A stretch of 64,000 bases of DNA, taken from contig NC_088938.1 of assembly GCF_033473495.1 (NCBI RefSeq), positions 868,001 through 932,000 on the forward strand, in the 5' to 3' direction. This DNA is from Cercospora beticola. Lineage: Eukaryota; Ascomycota; Dothideomycetes; Mycosphaerellales; Mycosphaerellaceae. A program made the position numbers and the translations under genes. Shown here piece after piece: positions 20,947-32,598 of this stretch; positions within the stretch are counted from its first letter, which is position 1; the number at the start of each line of letters is the position of its first letter. The notes beneath the pieces are model-generated. The model made no database searches. It saw only the letters and a program-made list of their open reading frames with translations, and was not told the origin of the DNA.

Positions 20947-23545
20947 CTACTCCTCTTCAGCCTCTTCCGCGGCCTCTTCGGCTTCGCCATCCGCGGCAGC
21001 AGGCTCCGCCTCCTCATCGCCATTCACATCTATCAAATCGGCATGACCTCCGCCCTCCTTTTCTAACCTCAACGACTCCTCAAAGTTAGGGAACATGTCC
21101 GGATCAGCGTCAGGTGACCCAAGCAGTCTCGCAACTTTGGTTTTGCCGCTCTTCTCCAATGATGCCTTCCACAATCCGACAATTTCTGCTAACCGTGAAG
21201 GCTTGTAAGTTTGAGCGGTTTGCACAGCTTCCGCCAGTCGATCCGTCTTGATCAATAGGTCGAGACAGGCATCAATGTCGCCAACAGACCACAAGCAAGT
21301 AAATGCCACGTTGTGCTGTCCTCCTTCCGACGCCTTTTCAGCGACCCATCGCAGACCCTCTTCACTCGCTGAAGATGTGTAGAGCAAGAGCAACGACGAC
21401 AGGTCTTTAGCGCTGCGGAAGCATTCTTCTGCGAGTGCAATATTGTAGCGAGCAAGTGCAGCGTCGCCAACGGTCTTCCACTTGTGCTCAACATCGGCTT
21501 GTCTCGCCAAGTCGAGGGCAATGTCGAGTTCGCCAAGACCAAGAGCAAGCTCAAAGCGGTGCTCGTTGTCTGTGGACACCTGCAGCGCTTCTTCGTTATA
21601 GTTTTGCCCTTCGAGGAAACGCGCAATTTTCGTCTTCTGCTCTTCAGGGATTTCTCCCTCCTCGAGCATATTCATCGCCGACTCCAATTCCCCTCGCAGC
21701 ACAAGAGTCTGGAATTCGATGACGCTGACGGAAAGAGCGAAGGAGATGACATTGACGTCCTTGTCGCAGACGTATACCCGGCCATCCCTTGTGAGGTATC
21801 CCAGGACGTAGTATGGCTGGTCGAAATGCGAAACGGTGTATGTCTGGTCACCAACCAGGTAGTTGAGGCGATTTGTGCTGTTGGTGTAGACGAAGCAGTC
21901 GCCTACCCATTGTCCAGTCCGCACGCTCTCGTTGATGTCACAGACAACCTCGAAAGCATCTTCGACGCCATCCTCGTCCACGGCGCCGGATTGCACGGCG
22001 GCGACGTATTGCTCACGGGAGTAGCGCAGTACGTAGAATGTGTCCTCGCATGCCAGAGCAACCAGCTCGCCGGATTCCGACCAGTAGACATTTCGTGGCT
22101 CGACTTCGATGCGACGGACAAGCTTGCCAGTCTCCCAGTCGAAGAAGCCGATGCCGCCTTGTCCTTTGACGCCGAGCAGGACGCCACCACTCAGGCCATC
22201 GGCAGTGAAGCCCACGTTGACGCTGCCGTCACCTCCCTTGGGCTTGAAGTTGCGATAGATCTTGACCGAGTACTGTGATTCTCGGATCGCGTAATCCTTG
22301 TCGTTGTCTTTTGATGCCCATGCGAAATCGAGCGCGGAGCCGAAAGCTTGATTTCGAAGTGCGAGTGCTGTGTAGATGATGTATTCGCCATCTCCACAAA
22401 CTGCAACGAATCGTCCATTTGGCGAGTGCAGTAGAGTCTGTGGGTAGATTTCTGTGCTGCCAAGATCCTTTGATGGCAGAGAAATAGGCTGGGCGTCCTT
22501 GATCGATTTGTCGCCGCCTTTGATGACCGAAGTAAGAATCTCAGAGTGACGAGCCCAGATGATCTTGCCGGATCCATCCATCGAGACTGCTGGCTCTTCG
22601 CGACCCATCTTCACGACAACAGCACCATCGTCGAAACCCATGGCAATGCCCTGCTTGCCTCGCTGGTATGAGATACACCATGCTCGCTCGAGGCCATATG
22701 ACAATGACTGCTCAAGTCGGTATGTGTTCGCATGCCATATCTTGACCGTGCCGTCTTCGGAACCAGAAATGATCACAGGCAGTTCTGGGTGATAGCATGC
22801 AAATGAGACATTCGAGGTGTGGCCCTCCAATGTCGCAATCAGTGCTTTTGTTGTGTAATCCCAAATCTTGACTGTCCGATCATCTGAGGTGGTGAGCAGG
22901 TATGGCTTGTCCGACTGCGGGTAGTAGTCCACATGGTTGACACCTTTCGTTTCGTGCGCCTCGAGTGTGTAGTTGGCCGTTCTTGACCCTAAACTCCAGA
23001 TCTTGACTGTGCGATCCAGACATGCGGACGCGAATGTGTTTGTGTCCTTTGGGTTGATCGCCAGCCCCATCACATAGTGGTTGTGCCCCTCGAAGACCTG
23101 CACGCATTGCCAGCCCTTGTCCCAGTCCCACAGCTTAATTGTCATGTCATCACTGGCAGTCAAGACGAAAGGTTGGCTCGGATGAACGACGATGGCTCGG
23201 ATGTAGTCGGGGTGTGCTTCGAAGCTGGTGATCTTCTCGGAAGTGTTGTAGTTGTAGACTCGGAGTTGGAAGTCATCGCTGCCGCATACTATCCAGTTCT
23301 TTCGTGCGATGAAGCGACCTGCTCGCACAGGCACATCGGTCAATTCGAACGTCTTTATGATCGACTGCGTTTCGTAGGACCAGATGTAGACGTGGCCGCT
23401 GTAGAGTGTGGTGAGGATCCATGGCTCGGTGGGGTGGAAGTCAATGCCCTTGACACGCTCGCTGCGCGCAAACAGCTGCCTCTGCAGGATATTAGCTGAG
23501 TCGATCGCTGAGCCTCGAGCAACATACCTTCACGTCGAGCTTCAT
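20947..23545 (-). CDS. SEC27: Coatomer subunit beta' (COPI)
   Basis: Component of the COPI coat that returns cargo from Golgi to ER by binding dilysine signals. A tiny first exon (23545-23528, ATGAAGCTCGACGTGAAG) is spliced over a 46 bp intron to one long exon, 23481-20947, giving about 850 residues, close to the usual fungal length. The first 300 residues are WD40 repeats (repeated S-D-D-x-T-I-K-L-W-D and D-R-T-V-K-I-W patterns). A second beta-propeller-like region and an alpha-solenoid (ALDLARQADVEHKW, LLLLYTSSASEEGL) follow, and then an acidic Ala/Glu tail. The start is 660 bp from the divergent NPC2 gene. Confidence 0.96.
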
Positions 23546-24203
23546 TGTGGCAAGTGTCTATCCTCAGAATATGGTAAAGTGTTGGCGAGGGGGTGGATCG
23601 TGCGGAGTGGTGGTCGTTTGCGGTGAAGCCCAGCTGTCACAATCACGCTCTCCCCATACTCCGTCTACCGAAATTCAGTCCAATGCAACAGCTGCAAAGC
23701 GAAGGGAATGCGACAGGTTGGGGAAGCGGATAGGGTCGTGGGCGTGAGAAAGGGCAATTCAATGGGTCGCGACAGCTGTCGTTGCTGCATCTCCAAATTC
23801 CCAGACCCAGACCCCTACGTTTCCAGAATCCGTGAGCCTGAGGCATCACCGCCATCGTGCAGTTCACGACCACCCTGCAGGACAGGACGCTGGGCTACAT
23901 TGCACTCCCAAATCAGCTCTATGGTAACCAAAAAAAGTGGCATCTGGATCTGCGACCATCTCGTGTCCATCGACATCGCAAGAGCCGCCAAGTGTTCCTT
24001 CTCGTCAACCAGCATGAGGCTCAAGTCCCACGTGAAACCCTCCGTTGCCTGATGCAGCCTAGCACGCGGTGCAGCGTCTCCGTCAATCAGATGACGTGCG
24101 GGTCTGTCGTCCTCCACGACCAAACACCGCCTCATCGCCTCTATCTCTCTATCCTCTCTACCCACGACCGTCGCGAGCAGATCGTGTTCAGAGCTCCGCC
24201 AGC
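23546..24203. other. Shared divergent promoter of SEC27 and NPC2
   Basis: A 658 bp interval between two outward-facing genes. The last part before NPC2 is CT-rich (CTATCTCTCTATCCTCTCTACC at about 24140-24165), typical of fungal core promoters and leaders. No gene was seen. Confidence 0.5.
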
Positions 24204-24813
24204 ATGAAGCTTTTCTCCGTCCTATCCTCGGCGTTGCTTGCCACCGCCGTGACAGCTCGGTCCACACTCGTCAAGCGAGACGACAACCTCTCAGTACCCG
24301 GCGAGAACCCACTTGAGTTCTGTCAAGACCCAGCGGACAACATCCTCGCCATCAAGAAGGTTGACCTCGACCCCAACCCACCTAAGGCGTAAGTCCTCTC
24401 ATTCTGGGACGAACTCTCTTTTTCCAGCCTCCTCTAAAGAACCGCCACACTAACACATCTGCTCTCTCAGTGGTACAAAGCTCCAAGTTGCCGCCACCGG
24501 TGTCCTCGCCGAAGACGTCGAACAAGGCGCCAAAGTGGCATATACTGTCAAATACGGCGTCATCACCATCCTGCACTCGACCGCAGATCTTTGCGAAACC
24601 GTAGCAAACGTCGACCTCGAATGTCCGCTGAAGAAGGGTGATTTGACGCTCACAAAAGATGTGGACCTGCCAGCACAAATTCCTCCGGGAACATACACCG
24701 TGGAAGCCACTGTGGTCACCAAGGATGATAAGCCAATTACATGTCTGAAGGCTAAGGTGCAGTTCAAGGCCGGGGGTTCTGCGCTCGAAGGCCTGTTCAA
24801 GGAGGGTTTGTAG
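24204..24813 (+). CDS. NPC2: NPC2/ML-domain phosphatidylglycerol/phosphatidylinositol transfer protein
   Basis: Small soluble sterol/phospholipid transfer protein of the vacuole or secretory route. Exons 24204-24388 and 24471-24813 join in phase across an 82 bp intron for 175 residues. A signal peptide covers about residues 1-19, with a Lys-Arg dibasic processing site at 24-25. The ML domain begins near FCQDPADNI and contains the expected Cys pattern ([22 protein letters not shown]) for disulfides plus the [15 protein letters not shown] strand. It ends in a Gly-rich short tail. Identity is firm; targeting is inferred from the family. Confidence 0.93.
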
Positions 24814-25612
24814 GAGAGCCCAAAGCGGAAGGGAAGCGATGCGAAAGCTAGAATGGATACGTGCCGGAATTGACCAGGATAAATGGCGCAACAAGCCAGT
24901 GTTTGCGCGCGCTGGCTTGAAAGTGTCGTTCTCTTTCGCGAGAACTACGTCCGACCGCGAGCCATGTATCTCAACCTCAGCATGTTCCACAAGCACTTCT
25001 CAGCACGGCGTTTGGGGATAGCATTAATGTTGTATGACCTAGCTTGACTGAATATACGTACGGATGAATATGTGCAAACCACACCCTAGTTTCCAATCTT
25101 TTCGCAATTGATCATGCGATACCCGTAACATCAAGGCCCTTCTGGCAGCAGCAGTCAAAATGCCGAACGGAACAATCGTGGAAAGGTGTGACAAGCCCAT
25201 TGCCTCTTCACGCTACATCATGACGAGGAACGCAACAATTAATATCGACACTCAGGAAGCAGAGTATGAAATCTGAAGCGTGAATTCACTGAACATCTTG
25301 CCACTCGGTCATCACCTTTTGTATATCAGCTGAACTCCGGTGGAGATGGCCTGGTATGCCTCACTGCCCAGGCTTCAACTGCCTCAACATGAGGTTGCTT
25401 GAGCACCAGACATGCTCTGTACTCAGCTAGCTTGTACTCGCAGCTTGGAAGCCTTCAATTGCGGGTATCTCATCTCCGTCATCATGCGGTTCTTCTAAAC
25501 GTCCCCCTCCTTCTCACCCTGTCGAGCGTTTCCAGGTACGCTCTCGCCAGTAGCCACCATGTGAAGCGCCTTTGAATCCTTCGGGTTGACCATTTTGCAT
25601 CGGCCATTCCCT
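24814..25612. other. Intergenic region, no gene seen
   Basis: Convergent 3' flanks of NPC2 and the V-ATPase gene. Only short frames without features. Confidence 0.6.
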
Positions 25613-26289
25613 CTACTCTCCGAACAACTTCCTCACTCTCTTCATTACACTATCTTTCTCCGGATCGTATGGGTGGTCTTTACTCGGGATTTCCAACAAC
25701 GAAGGGAACGCCTCGTTGTATGCGTCGACTTTCGGTCGTATCCGGTCTGCGATCTGTGGGACACATGTATATCAGCTTCGGATCTCTTCCAAGGTTCATC
25801 TTGCTCGTGCATGTGCGCTCTTCCACATCGAAGCCCTGCCTATGCTGTCCTGATCACCCTGCCCTGCTCTTCCTCTCCGAACGCCGCCGTCTTAAAGTAA
25901 TGTATAACGATGCCACGTACATGTTGATTTATGAGTAGGATCGCAATATCCTTCCTCTCCTTCGTAAATTGTTCAAAGGCTCCTTCGATGGCGGAGTCCT
26001 GTGTCTTCGAGTCGACGACGAGGTAGTTCTTCTGCGAGTCGGGTGGATCGGTGACGTGCTATAGAAGCCCTTCAGTCAGCCTCAATCGCTCCAAAGATAT
26101 CCGAGAACGACGCAAGAAGTTGAGAGACGTACGCCTACACCTGCCAGCAGGATGCCTGTCACGGAGTCCTGTGAGATGCTATTAGAAGCTTCGCGCGATA
26201 TTGAAGACCGGCGTGATATGAAGCTGTACCTCGTCTCCTATGACTGCGAGAAATTCTCGGTCTTTGTATGCGGAAGCTGGAAGAGCCAT
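25613..26289 (-). CDS. VMA7: V-type proton ATPase subunit F
   Basis: Rotor-stalk subunit of the V1 sector that couples ATP hydrolysis to the proton-pumping V0 sector at the vacuole. It has four exons: 26289-26230, 26168-26133, 26058-25921 and 25753-25613, all joining in phase 0, with introns of 61, 74 and 167 bp, coding for 124 residues, the normal length. Recognisable blocks are [19 protein letters not shown] then [16 protein letters not shown], and the C-terminal [18 protein letters not shown] followed by RKLFGE. Because no exon exceeds 50 codons the gene is easily missed by frame length alone. The start lies about 400 bp beyond the 3' end of the transketolase gene, on the same strand. Confidence 0.94.
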
Positions 26290-26693
26290 GGTGTTGTCTG
26301 TGTCGAGCTGCAGCTGCACGAGGCGGGCGATGATGTTACTTCGGATGTTGCTTGGCGTGGTTGCGTGGGTGGGTCCTCCTCCACTTCACTCTGCCACTTT
26401 CTTTAACACGTCGAATTCACATCATTGCGATTGGGCAAGAGCTTAATCTATACCAGCAAGTACGAGGTCAAAAAGGCCGTTCCATCAGTGAGCCGGAGCA
26501 CAGGATCAGCTCGTCACCAACAATACAGAGAATACGAAGCGACATGATGAGCGTTATAGCAGTAAAGGAAAAATGGAATACGCTTGTGAAACAGGAAGAC
26601 AGGCAAAAATGTCATTGCATGAGAACAACAAAGTTGAATCTACGCTAACTCCGCTAAAATGTACAACACGAAAGCCAACTGTTCGGCCTCCCT
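26290..26693. other. Intergenic region, no gene seen
   Basis: Promoter of the V-ATPase subunit F gene and 3' flank of the transketolase-like gene. No further feature was seen. Confidence 0.55.
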
Positions 26694-28972
26694 CTAATGC
26701 TTCTTGTAAGCCTTAAACTGAATATCATGCTCATAATCATTCAGATCTCTGAAATCGCCTCTCAAACTCTCAACACCATCCTTCTTCACCTCCTCCAAAA
26801 GTCCCTTGACCTTATCCGCGATCTTAGGTCCCTCGTAGTTGAATCTCTGATATACCACATTGCCAGTCAACGACTGACCGAACGAGTGCATCGAGTATCC
26901 AGCATCCGCGTACCTCTCCCAGCCATTAGGAGAGTAAGCCTCAACAACAACTCGAAGAGCAGAGCCGAGCACAGATTTCTTGTACTCTTTTGATTGCGCC
27001 TCGAAGATGCGTTGGCAAGGGAAGGAGACCACGCGGGCTTTGATCCCAGATTTGGAGAGTTCTTCACGAGCTTCGACTGCGAAGCGCATTTCGGCTCCGA
27101 CACCGATGAGAGTGACGTCTGCGTTCTCTTCTTCGATGAAGACGTATGCACCCTTTGCCACACCGTCGCGGGAAGAGTGCTTTGGGTATTGTGGGATCTT
27201 TTGTCGAGAGACGGAGATGATTGATGGGGTGTTCTTCGCCTTGATGGCGACGAGAGTAGCGCCTGCGACCTCTTCGGCATCGGCCGGACGGATGTAGTAG
27301 AAGTTTGGCATGGCACGGTAGAGAGCGGCGAGCTCGATAGGTTGATGTGTTGGACCATCCTCACCAGTTCCGATGGAGTCGTGTGTAGCGATGTGGATTG
27401 TTTGGAGGCCTTGGAGAGCGGCCATGCGAAGACCTGGGGCGGCGTAAATGTAGAACATGAAGAAGCTGGAAGTGATTGGGAGGATAGTGCCCTTGTTGAA
27501 GGCTGCCATACCGTTCGATGCGGAGGCCATGGCGTGCTCGCGGATACCCCAGTGGATGTAGCGACCTGAGTAGTCGCCGTTCGGGCCACTGACTGTGCGG
27601 AGGTCTGGGTGCTGGAAGTCAACCTTGCCCTTCCAGGCCATGTTGACTGATGGTGTAAGATCTGCCGTGCCAATCATGAGGTTGTTGATCTTTGAGGCAA
27701 TGGGCTGGAGGCATGCACCAGCAGACTTTCGCGAAGGAGTTTCCTCCGTTGGGAAGTCTTCGAGCTTTGGCACGAGCTTCTCCCAATCATCGATCATCTC
27801 ACCCTTGACGCGCTTGTCAAACTCAGCAGCGAGTTCTGGGTACTCCTTCGCGTATCCTTCTCGGAGCTCAGCCCACTTCTTCTCGAGATCCTGGCCTCGT
27901 GGCACGACCTCGCGGAAGTAGTTGTAGACCTCATCTGAGATCTGGAAGGTCTTCTCTGGGTCCAAGCCGAAAGTCTTCTTGACATGTGCAATATCCTCCT
28001 CGCCCAAATCAGCACCATGGGTGGATGCCTGTCCTTGAGCCTTGCTGCCAACACCAATAGTGGTGCGGACGTTGATGAACGTTGGCTTGTCCTTTGCTGC
28101 TCGTGCTTGCAAAAGCGCCTTGACGATGCCCTCCACGTCGTGGTTGCCGTCCTCGACCTCGAGGACATTCCAGCCGCAAGCCTTCATCTTCAAGTTGATA
28201 TCATCAGACTGCGCGATATCGACAGTTCCATCACATGTCACCTCATTCCTATCGAAGATGACACAAAGGTTGTTCAATCTCCAGTGTCCAGCAAGCTGGA
28301 TGGCCTCCATACCGACACCTTCTTGCAAGCATGCATCTCCGATTGTGCACCAGGTCATGTTGTTGACAAGCTCGTATCCGGGCCTGTTGTATTGGGCGCC
28401 AAGGTGTTTTGTGGCCATAGCAAGACCAACTGCATTGGCAATACCCTGACCCAATGGGCCAGTTGTGACTTCGACACCGTCGATTTCGATCTCAGGGTGT
28501 CCAGGTGTGATCGAGTCAAATCGAACAGAGTGATATGTGAGCAGTTGTTCCCATGTCATCTGCTTGAAGCCCACGAGATGCAGGAACGTATATTGCCATA
28601 GGCATGTGTGGCCGTTACTGAGAACAAATCGATCGCGGTTGAAGTAGTTTGGGTTGTGTGGTGAAATCTTCATGACATATTTCCAGAGTGCAACACCGAT
28701 CGCTGCCATTCCCATGGCACCTCTGTTCGAATGTTAGCTTAGCCATACTGCATATCCTGTCGAGACGCTGCCTACCCAGGATGACCGCATTTGAATTGAT
28801 GGCACAGATCTGCGATTAAAGCTCGAAATGTGCCAAGGACTTTCTTTGTCAACTCATTGTCTTCCATCTTGATATCTTCTACTGGTGCAGTATCGCTGTG
28901 CCCATTGGCCTTGCCATTGAGCTTAATTGGCAGATGGTCAACATCTTGTTGTGAGATCGCTCCTGGTGCCAT
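26694..28972 (-). CDS. Transketolase-family enzyme, dihydroxyacetone synthase-like
   Basis: Thiamine-diphosphate ketol transferase. Exons 28972-28776 and 28722-26694 (53 bp intron) give 741 residues. Conserved parts include KCGHPG then AMGMAAIGVALWKY, RDRFVLSNGH, TPGHPE, EVTTGPLGQG, the ThDP/metal segment GDACLQEG, the catalytic-Glu segment GIREHAM, and THDSIGTGEDGPTHQP. The spellings ALWKYVMKISPHNP, CLWQYTFLHLVG and FFMFYIYAAPGLRMAALQ match dihydroxyacetone synthase of methylotrophic yeasts better than ordinary Tkl1, as I remember those families. The C-terminus ends AYKKH, not a canonical peroxisomal SKL-type signal. It probably moves a two-carbon unit from xylulose 5-phosphate; whether formaldehyde is the acceptor is not known. 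It is divergent from the SDR gene, 750 bp apart. Confidence 0.9.
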
Positions 28973-29721
28973 GATGAATGTCTGTTCTCTCTAGTGTGTA
29001 AACCTCAAAGATACCAGACAATCGCTGAGAGAAGATGCTGCAAGAAAAGGAAGAAGCAATGAAGTGATGATGGCACAGGCAGCGTGTGGCCAACTCATAT
29101 ATGAACCCAAAGGCGAGCCATAATTTTTGTCACGTCACACTGGTCCCCTCACGCGAGCCGCCCATGGGGCTTCCCCCAAAGCTCGTCTCGAAGAACTCAA
29201 TCGCATCCCGATCTAGATGTGTCAAGCGTAGCAGCAAAGCTGGGCAGACGCTGTTTTGGCGGGTGAGGAGAAGAGCTGTGGACTTGTGGTGGTCAGCACA
29301 GCATGTCGGCCGACAGGGACCGACGGCTTGCTTGCCTCGCAAAGACGGCAAGTCGAAGCGCTGCTCTTCAGGCAAGTGAGCTGGCTTCGGCTTTCCCGTT
29401 TCAGGCTCCCCGCCAACGCGACTTCTCTTCTCCACGTTCCAGCGCCGTCTGGACTGTCATCTTTCCGGTCGTTCGACAACATCCCAGCTCCTCGAGACGC
29501 GACACGTGTAGCTATGGCTCTCAATGGCATCGCCAGGCGCTGGATGACCTCTTCATATGCCGAAGACTCCACGTTGTCCCGCTGCTCTGACATAGCTTCA
29601 GAAAAAAGGTATCTAGCACATCTCCTTGATCCTGCCATTCGCAACTTTTCTGTCAACCTTCCTTCACTTCTCCATACACACGAGAACAACAGTAGAGACT
29701 ACCAGAATTTGATAGAGCATC
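28973..29721. other. Divergent promoter region between the transketolase-like and SDR genes
   Basis: A 749 bp interval between outward-facing start codons. Nothing coding was supported on either strand. Confidence 0.5.
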
Positions 29722-30606
29722 ATGGCACCAGGCACAATCGGAGACTTCGTTCCGCCCTCCACAGAACCCACACCAGAAAGTCAAGTCTCTTCAGCAAATG
29801 CGCCCACACCAGCCCTCTTCTCCCTCTCCGGGCAAACAATTGTCATCACAGGCGCAGGCCGAGGTGTAGGCATCACACTCGCAATCGCTTGTCTCGAAGC
29901 CGGAGCACACGTAGCTTGTCTCGACGTCCTCCCATCACCAGCAGAGAAAGAATGGGCCATCATCCAGTCCTTGTGCAAGAAGAACAACCTCACTGCCACA
30001 TACGGGAAATGCGACATTACGAACGAGACCGATGTGCAAACAACCCTTGAGGAGATCGCATCCAGAGAACAATCCCAGACAGCTCCCTTCAGCGGAATCA
30101 TTGCCTGTGCGGGAATTCAACAAAAGACGCTAGCCTTGGACTACCCACCAGAAGACTTCAACAAGATGTTGAACGTCAATGTCACCGGAACATTCCTCAC
30201 GGCGAAACACGCATCGAAGATGTTTGTGAAGAACAACATCAAAGGCAGCATTGTTCTGATCGCCAGTATGAGTGGAATCATTGCCAACCGAGGATTGCAC
30301 TGCACAGCATACAACAGCAGCAAAGCTGCCGTGCTCCAGATCGCTAGATCCATGTCACAAGAAGTGGGACAATATGGGATCCGGATTAACACGCTTTCGC
30401 CGGGTTATATTCGTACGGCGATGACGGCTGCACTGTTGAAGGAGGAGCCACACCTTGAGAAGTTGTGGATGGCTGGAGCTCTTTTGGGGAGGATCGGTGC
30501 TCCGGAGGATTTCAAGGCACCTGCTGTATTCTTGTTGGCTCCCGGAAGCAGCTGGATGACGGGAGCGGACTTGAGGGTCGACGGCGGGCATTGTGCTAGT
30601 GCTTGA
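29722..30606 (+). CDS. Short-chain dehydrogenase/reductase (polyol/sugar type)
   Basis: NAD(P)-dependent oxidoreductase of the classical SDR family, one exon, 294 residues. About 35 residues of Pro/Ser/Thr-rich leader precede the Rossmann fold. The cofactor loop TGAGRGVG is at 43-50, the acidic DVLPS after strand 2 at about 68-72, and ACAG (a variant of NNAG) at 128-131. The catalytic set is Ser184, Tyr197 and Lys201 (ASMSG...YNSSK); the C-terminal signature is TGADLRVDGGH. The closest families I know are fungal sorbose reductase/mannitol or arabinitol dehydrogenases (SOU-like), so a keto-sugar or polyol substrate is likely but not proven. It shares an intergenic region with the transketolase-like gene. 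Confidence 0.9.
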   Translation: MAPGTIGDFVPPSTEPTPESQVSSANAPTPALFSLSGQTIVITGAGRGVGITLAIACLEAGAHVACLDVLPSPAEKEWAIIQSLCKKNNLTATYGKCDITNETDVQTTLEEIASREQSQTAPFSGIIACAGIQQKTLALDYPPEDFNKMLNVNVTGTFLTAKHASKMFVKNNIKGSIVLIASMSGIIANRGLHCTAYNSSKAAVLQIARSMSQEVGQYGIRINTLSPGYIRTAMTAALLKEEPHLEKLWMAGALLGRIGAPEDFKAPAVFLLAPGSSWMTGADLRVDGGHCASA

Positions 30607-32598
30607 GCACATATAAATGTAAATTGTCGCGCGATGTAGCGTTCTTGCGAACTCATATTTTGATGAATCACATGTAACAGTGTGGCGAAAGCTTTCCATC
30701 TTTTTGCAACTGGTGTAGTCGCATCTCCAGCATTCGGGGTTCGTTGCATTATGTCCCCCTAAGACTGCCCCCAACGGTGGAGTCGATTGGATTAGTGAAC
30801 TCATATACGCTTTTGATGTTTGATCTCGTTTCGAATTCGCAACACTGCCTCCAAAAGTGGAGCTTCGCGCTTGCAATGGCCCTCAAATCCTCATAGCGAC
30901 GAGCTTGATTATTCCTCTTACCCATCTCGAACTCGCCAATGAGACAGAGAAGTCAGTTCCCAGTAGTATCTTGATTCTTGGCCTATAGCCCCAGTATACA
31001 GCTCAACACCTAACCCAGGCTTCAATATATTGACCCACCTAAAACATTCTCGAGACGAGCACTGTAGAGGTAGGACGGCAATCGTAAGCGCACTTTTCGC
31101 CTCACTTACTCCAGGCAGAAGTACAAGAAAGCTGGGTAGCTTGGATGTAACGGAACTCTCTCCACAGCTGCATCTGTGGCTTGCATGGTTTTGCCACGCT
31201 TCGCAGCTATTCGCAAGCAAGCTTGGTACGGCAAAAGGTTCAATTGTTTTTTGTTGACGGCATGTTCGTCATAATCGGCAACAAGCAGTGCGGCTCATTG
31301 CCTGGGCTCTGCTGTTGCTCGTCTCGAGGTGCGACTGTGCTATGAGAGTGTCCATCAGATCCTTGCGAAGGGAGCTTCGACGTCAGTGTCCGCTGCCAGC
31401 TACAAAGTCGAGCTGAGAGGACGTCTGGTTGGTTTCAAGGGTTCTGCTCAACGGCATAGTGATCTGTGTTAGCGAGGTAGAGTGTTTGAGCGGCCTGATC
31501 GATTCCGGCTTCGAAGGCAAGCTGTTTGGAATACTTGTAGCCGCATCCTGATTTCTTGTCGTGGTGTGTTGAATCCCTTCTCTGTAAGTCCACCACTGAA
31601 CGTACAGCACCGAGCAACACATGTTTAGTGTAATCATTTGCATAACCACCTAGAGAGCAGCCAGACCATTTTCTACACGTCGGCAGGACTGAACTGCAAG
31701 CATTATTCTCCCAACGGAAGTCGGCAGGCTGCAAGATGTGCAGTTGAGATTCCATGCACAAACGCAGCGTTAAAAGTGTTGTAGTAAGACGCAACGCGAT
31801 GTTATTGAATATGGTCGCCGAGATGGGAAGTAATCGCTCAGCGATGGCACGGTGATCGAGGAAAGGGAACTTGGATGAAAGGGTCCGGGTACGGCATCCC
31901 TGCTGATTCGGCGTGGAGGCGAGGAAGCTGCCGATGGCGGGACCGGAGAAGGAGCTGTGCTGCCGTGAGGCACAATTTCTTTGTTTGGCCTCGTGGGGAG
32001 AATTTCATCGCTGGATGTTGATGGACTGCCACATTCTCTGCGTAGAGCTGGCGCAAGCATGCGTCTGGTCATGAGCTGGCCAGATATGGGCGGAAATGGC
32101 ATTGTGCAACCAGCAAGCAAACTCGCCCTGTTGGCAGTGCAGTGCGCCCGCCAACTAACTTTCGTTAGCGCATTGGTGGGGTGGCTTGAGGGACAAGGCC
32201 GCCTCACGCTCTTCCTCCGACACACGCTCGCCTTCTCGCCGTTTCTTCCCCCAAACATGTCCAGCGCCACGCCCTCCATCTTCACGTGCTAGACTCGGCG
32301 TAATGTCCTTGTACAACGGAATCTACGGCGAACTGAGCGACTTCAAGGCATACTCCAGGAAGCACTAGACGGCCCCCGCTCGTCTCTTTGACCGTGCTCC
32401 AGAAGAACAATCTTACCACGCTGTCCCCGTTCACACACCCATCACCACCGCTCCTCCTGACACCTAACTCCGCGACACCTCCTCTCTGACTGCAATCCTC
32501 ATCCACCGCCCCCGGCATTCGCTGTGTGCTGCCAATTTGCACGCACGGACAATTTTCTGGAAAATATTCCGCAGCTCCTGATCAGCTGAGAACTCAAC
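30607..32598. other. Intergenic region and MET13 promoter/leader
   Basis: About 2 kb. The left 1.6 kb shows only short overlapping frames. The last 320 bp contains a TCACGTG motif (listed separately) and a short upstream frame of 21 codons starting at ATG 32303 and ending at 32368. No other gene is supported. Confidence 0.5.
32282..32288 (+). promoter_or_regulatory. TCACGTG (Cbf1/bHLH-type) site upstream of MET13
   Basis: A TCACGTG heptamer lies about 310 bp upstream of the MET13 start. In yeast this sequence is the Cbf1-Met4-Met28 site of sulfur and methionine genes. The position before a methionine-pathway gene fits that role; a chance hexamer cannot be excluded. Confidence 0.45.
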
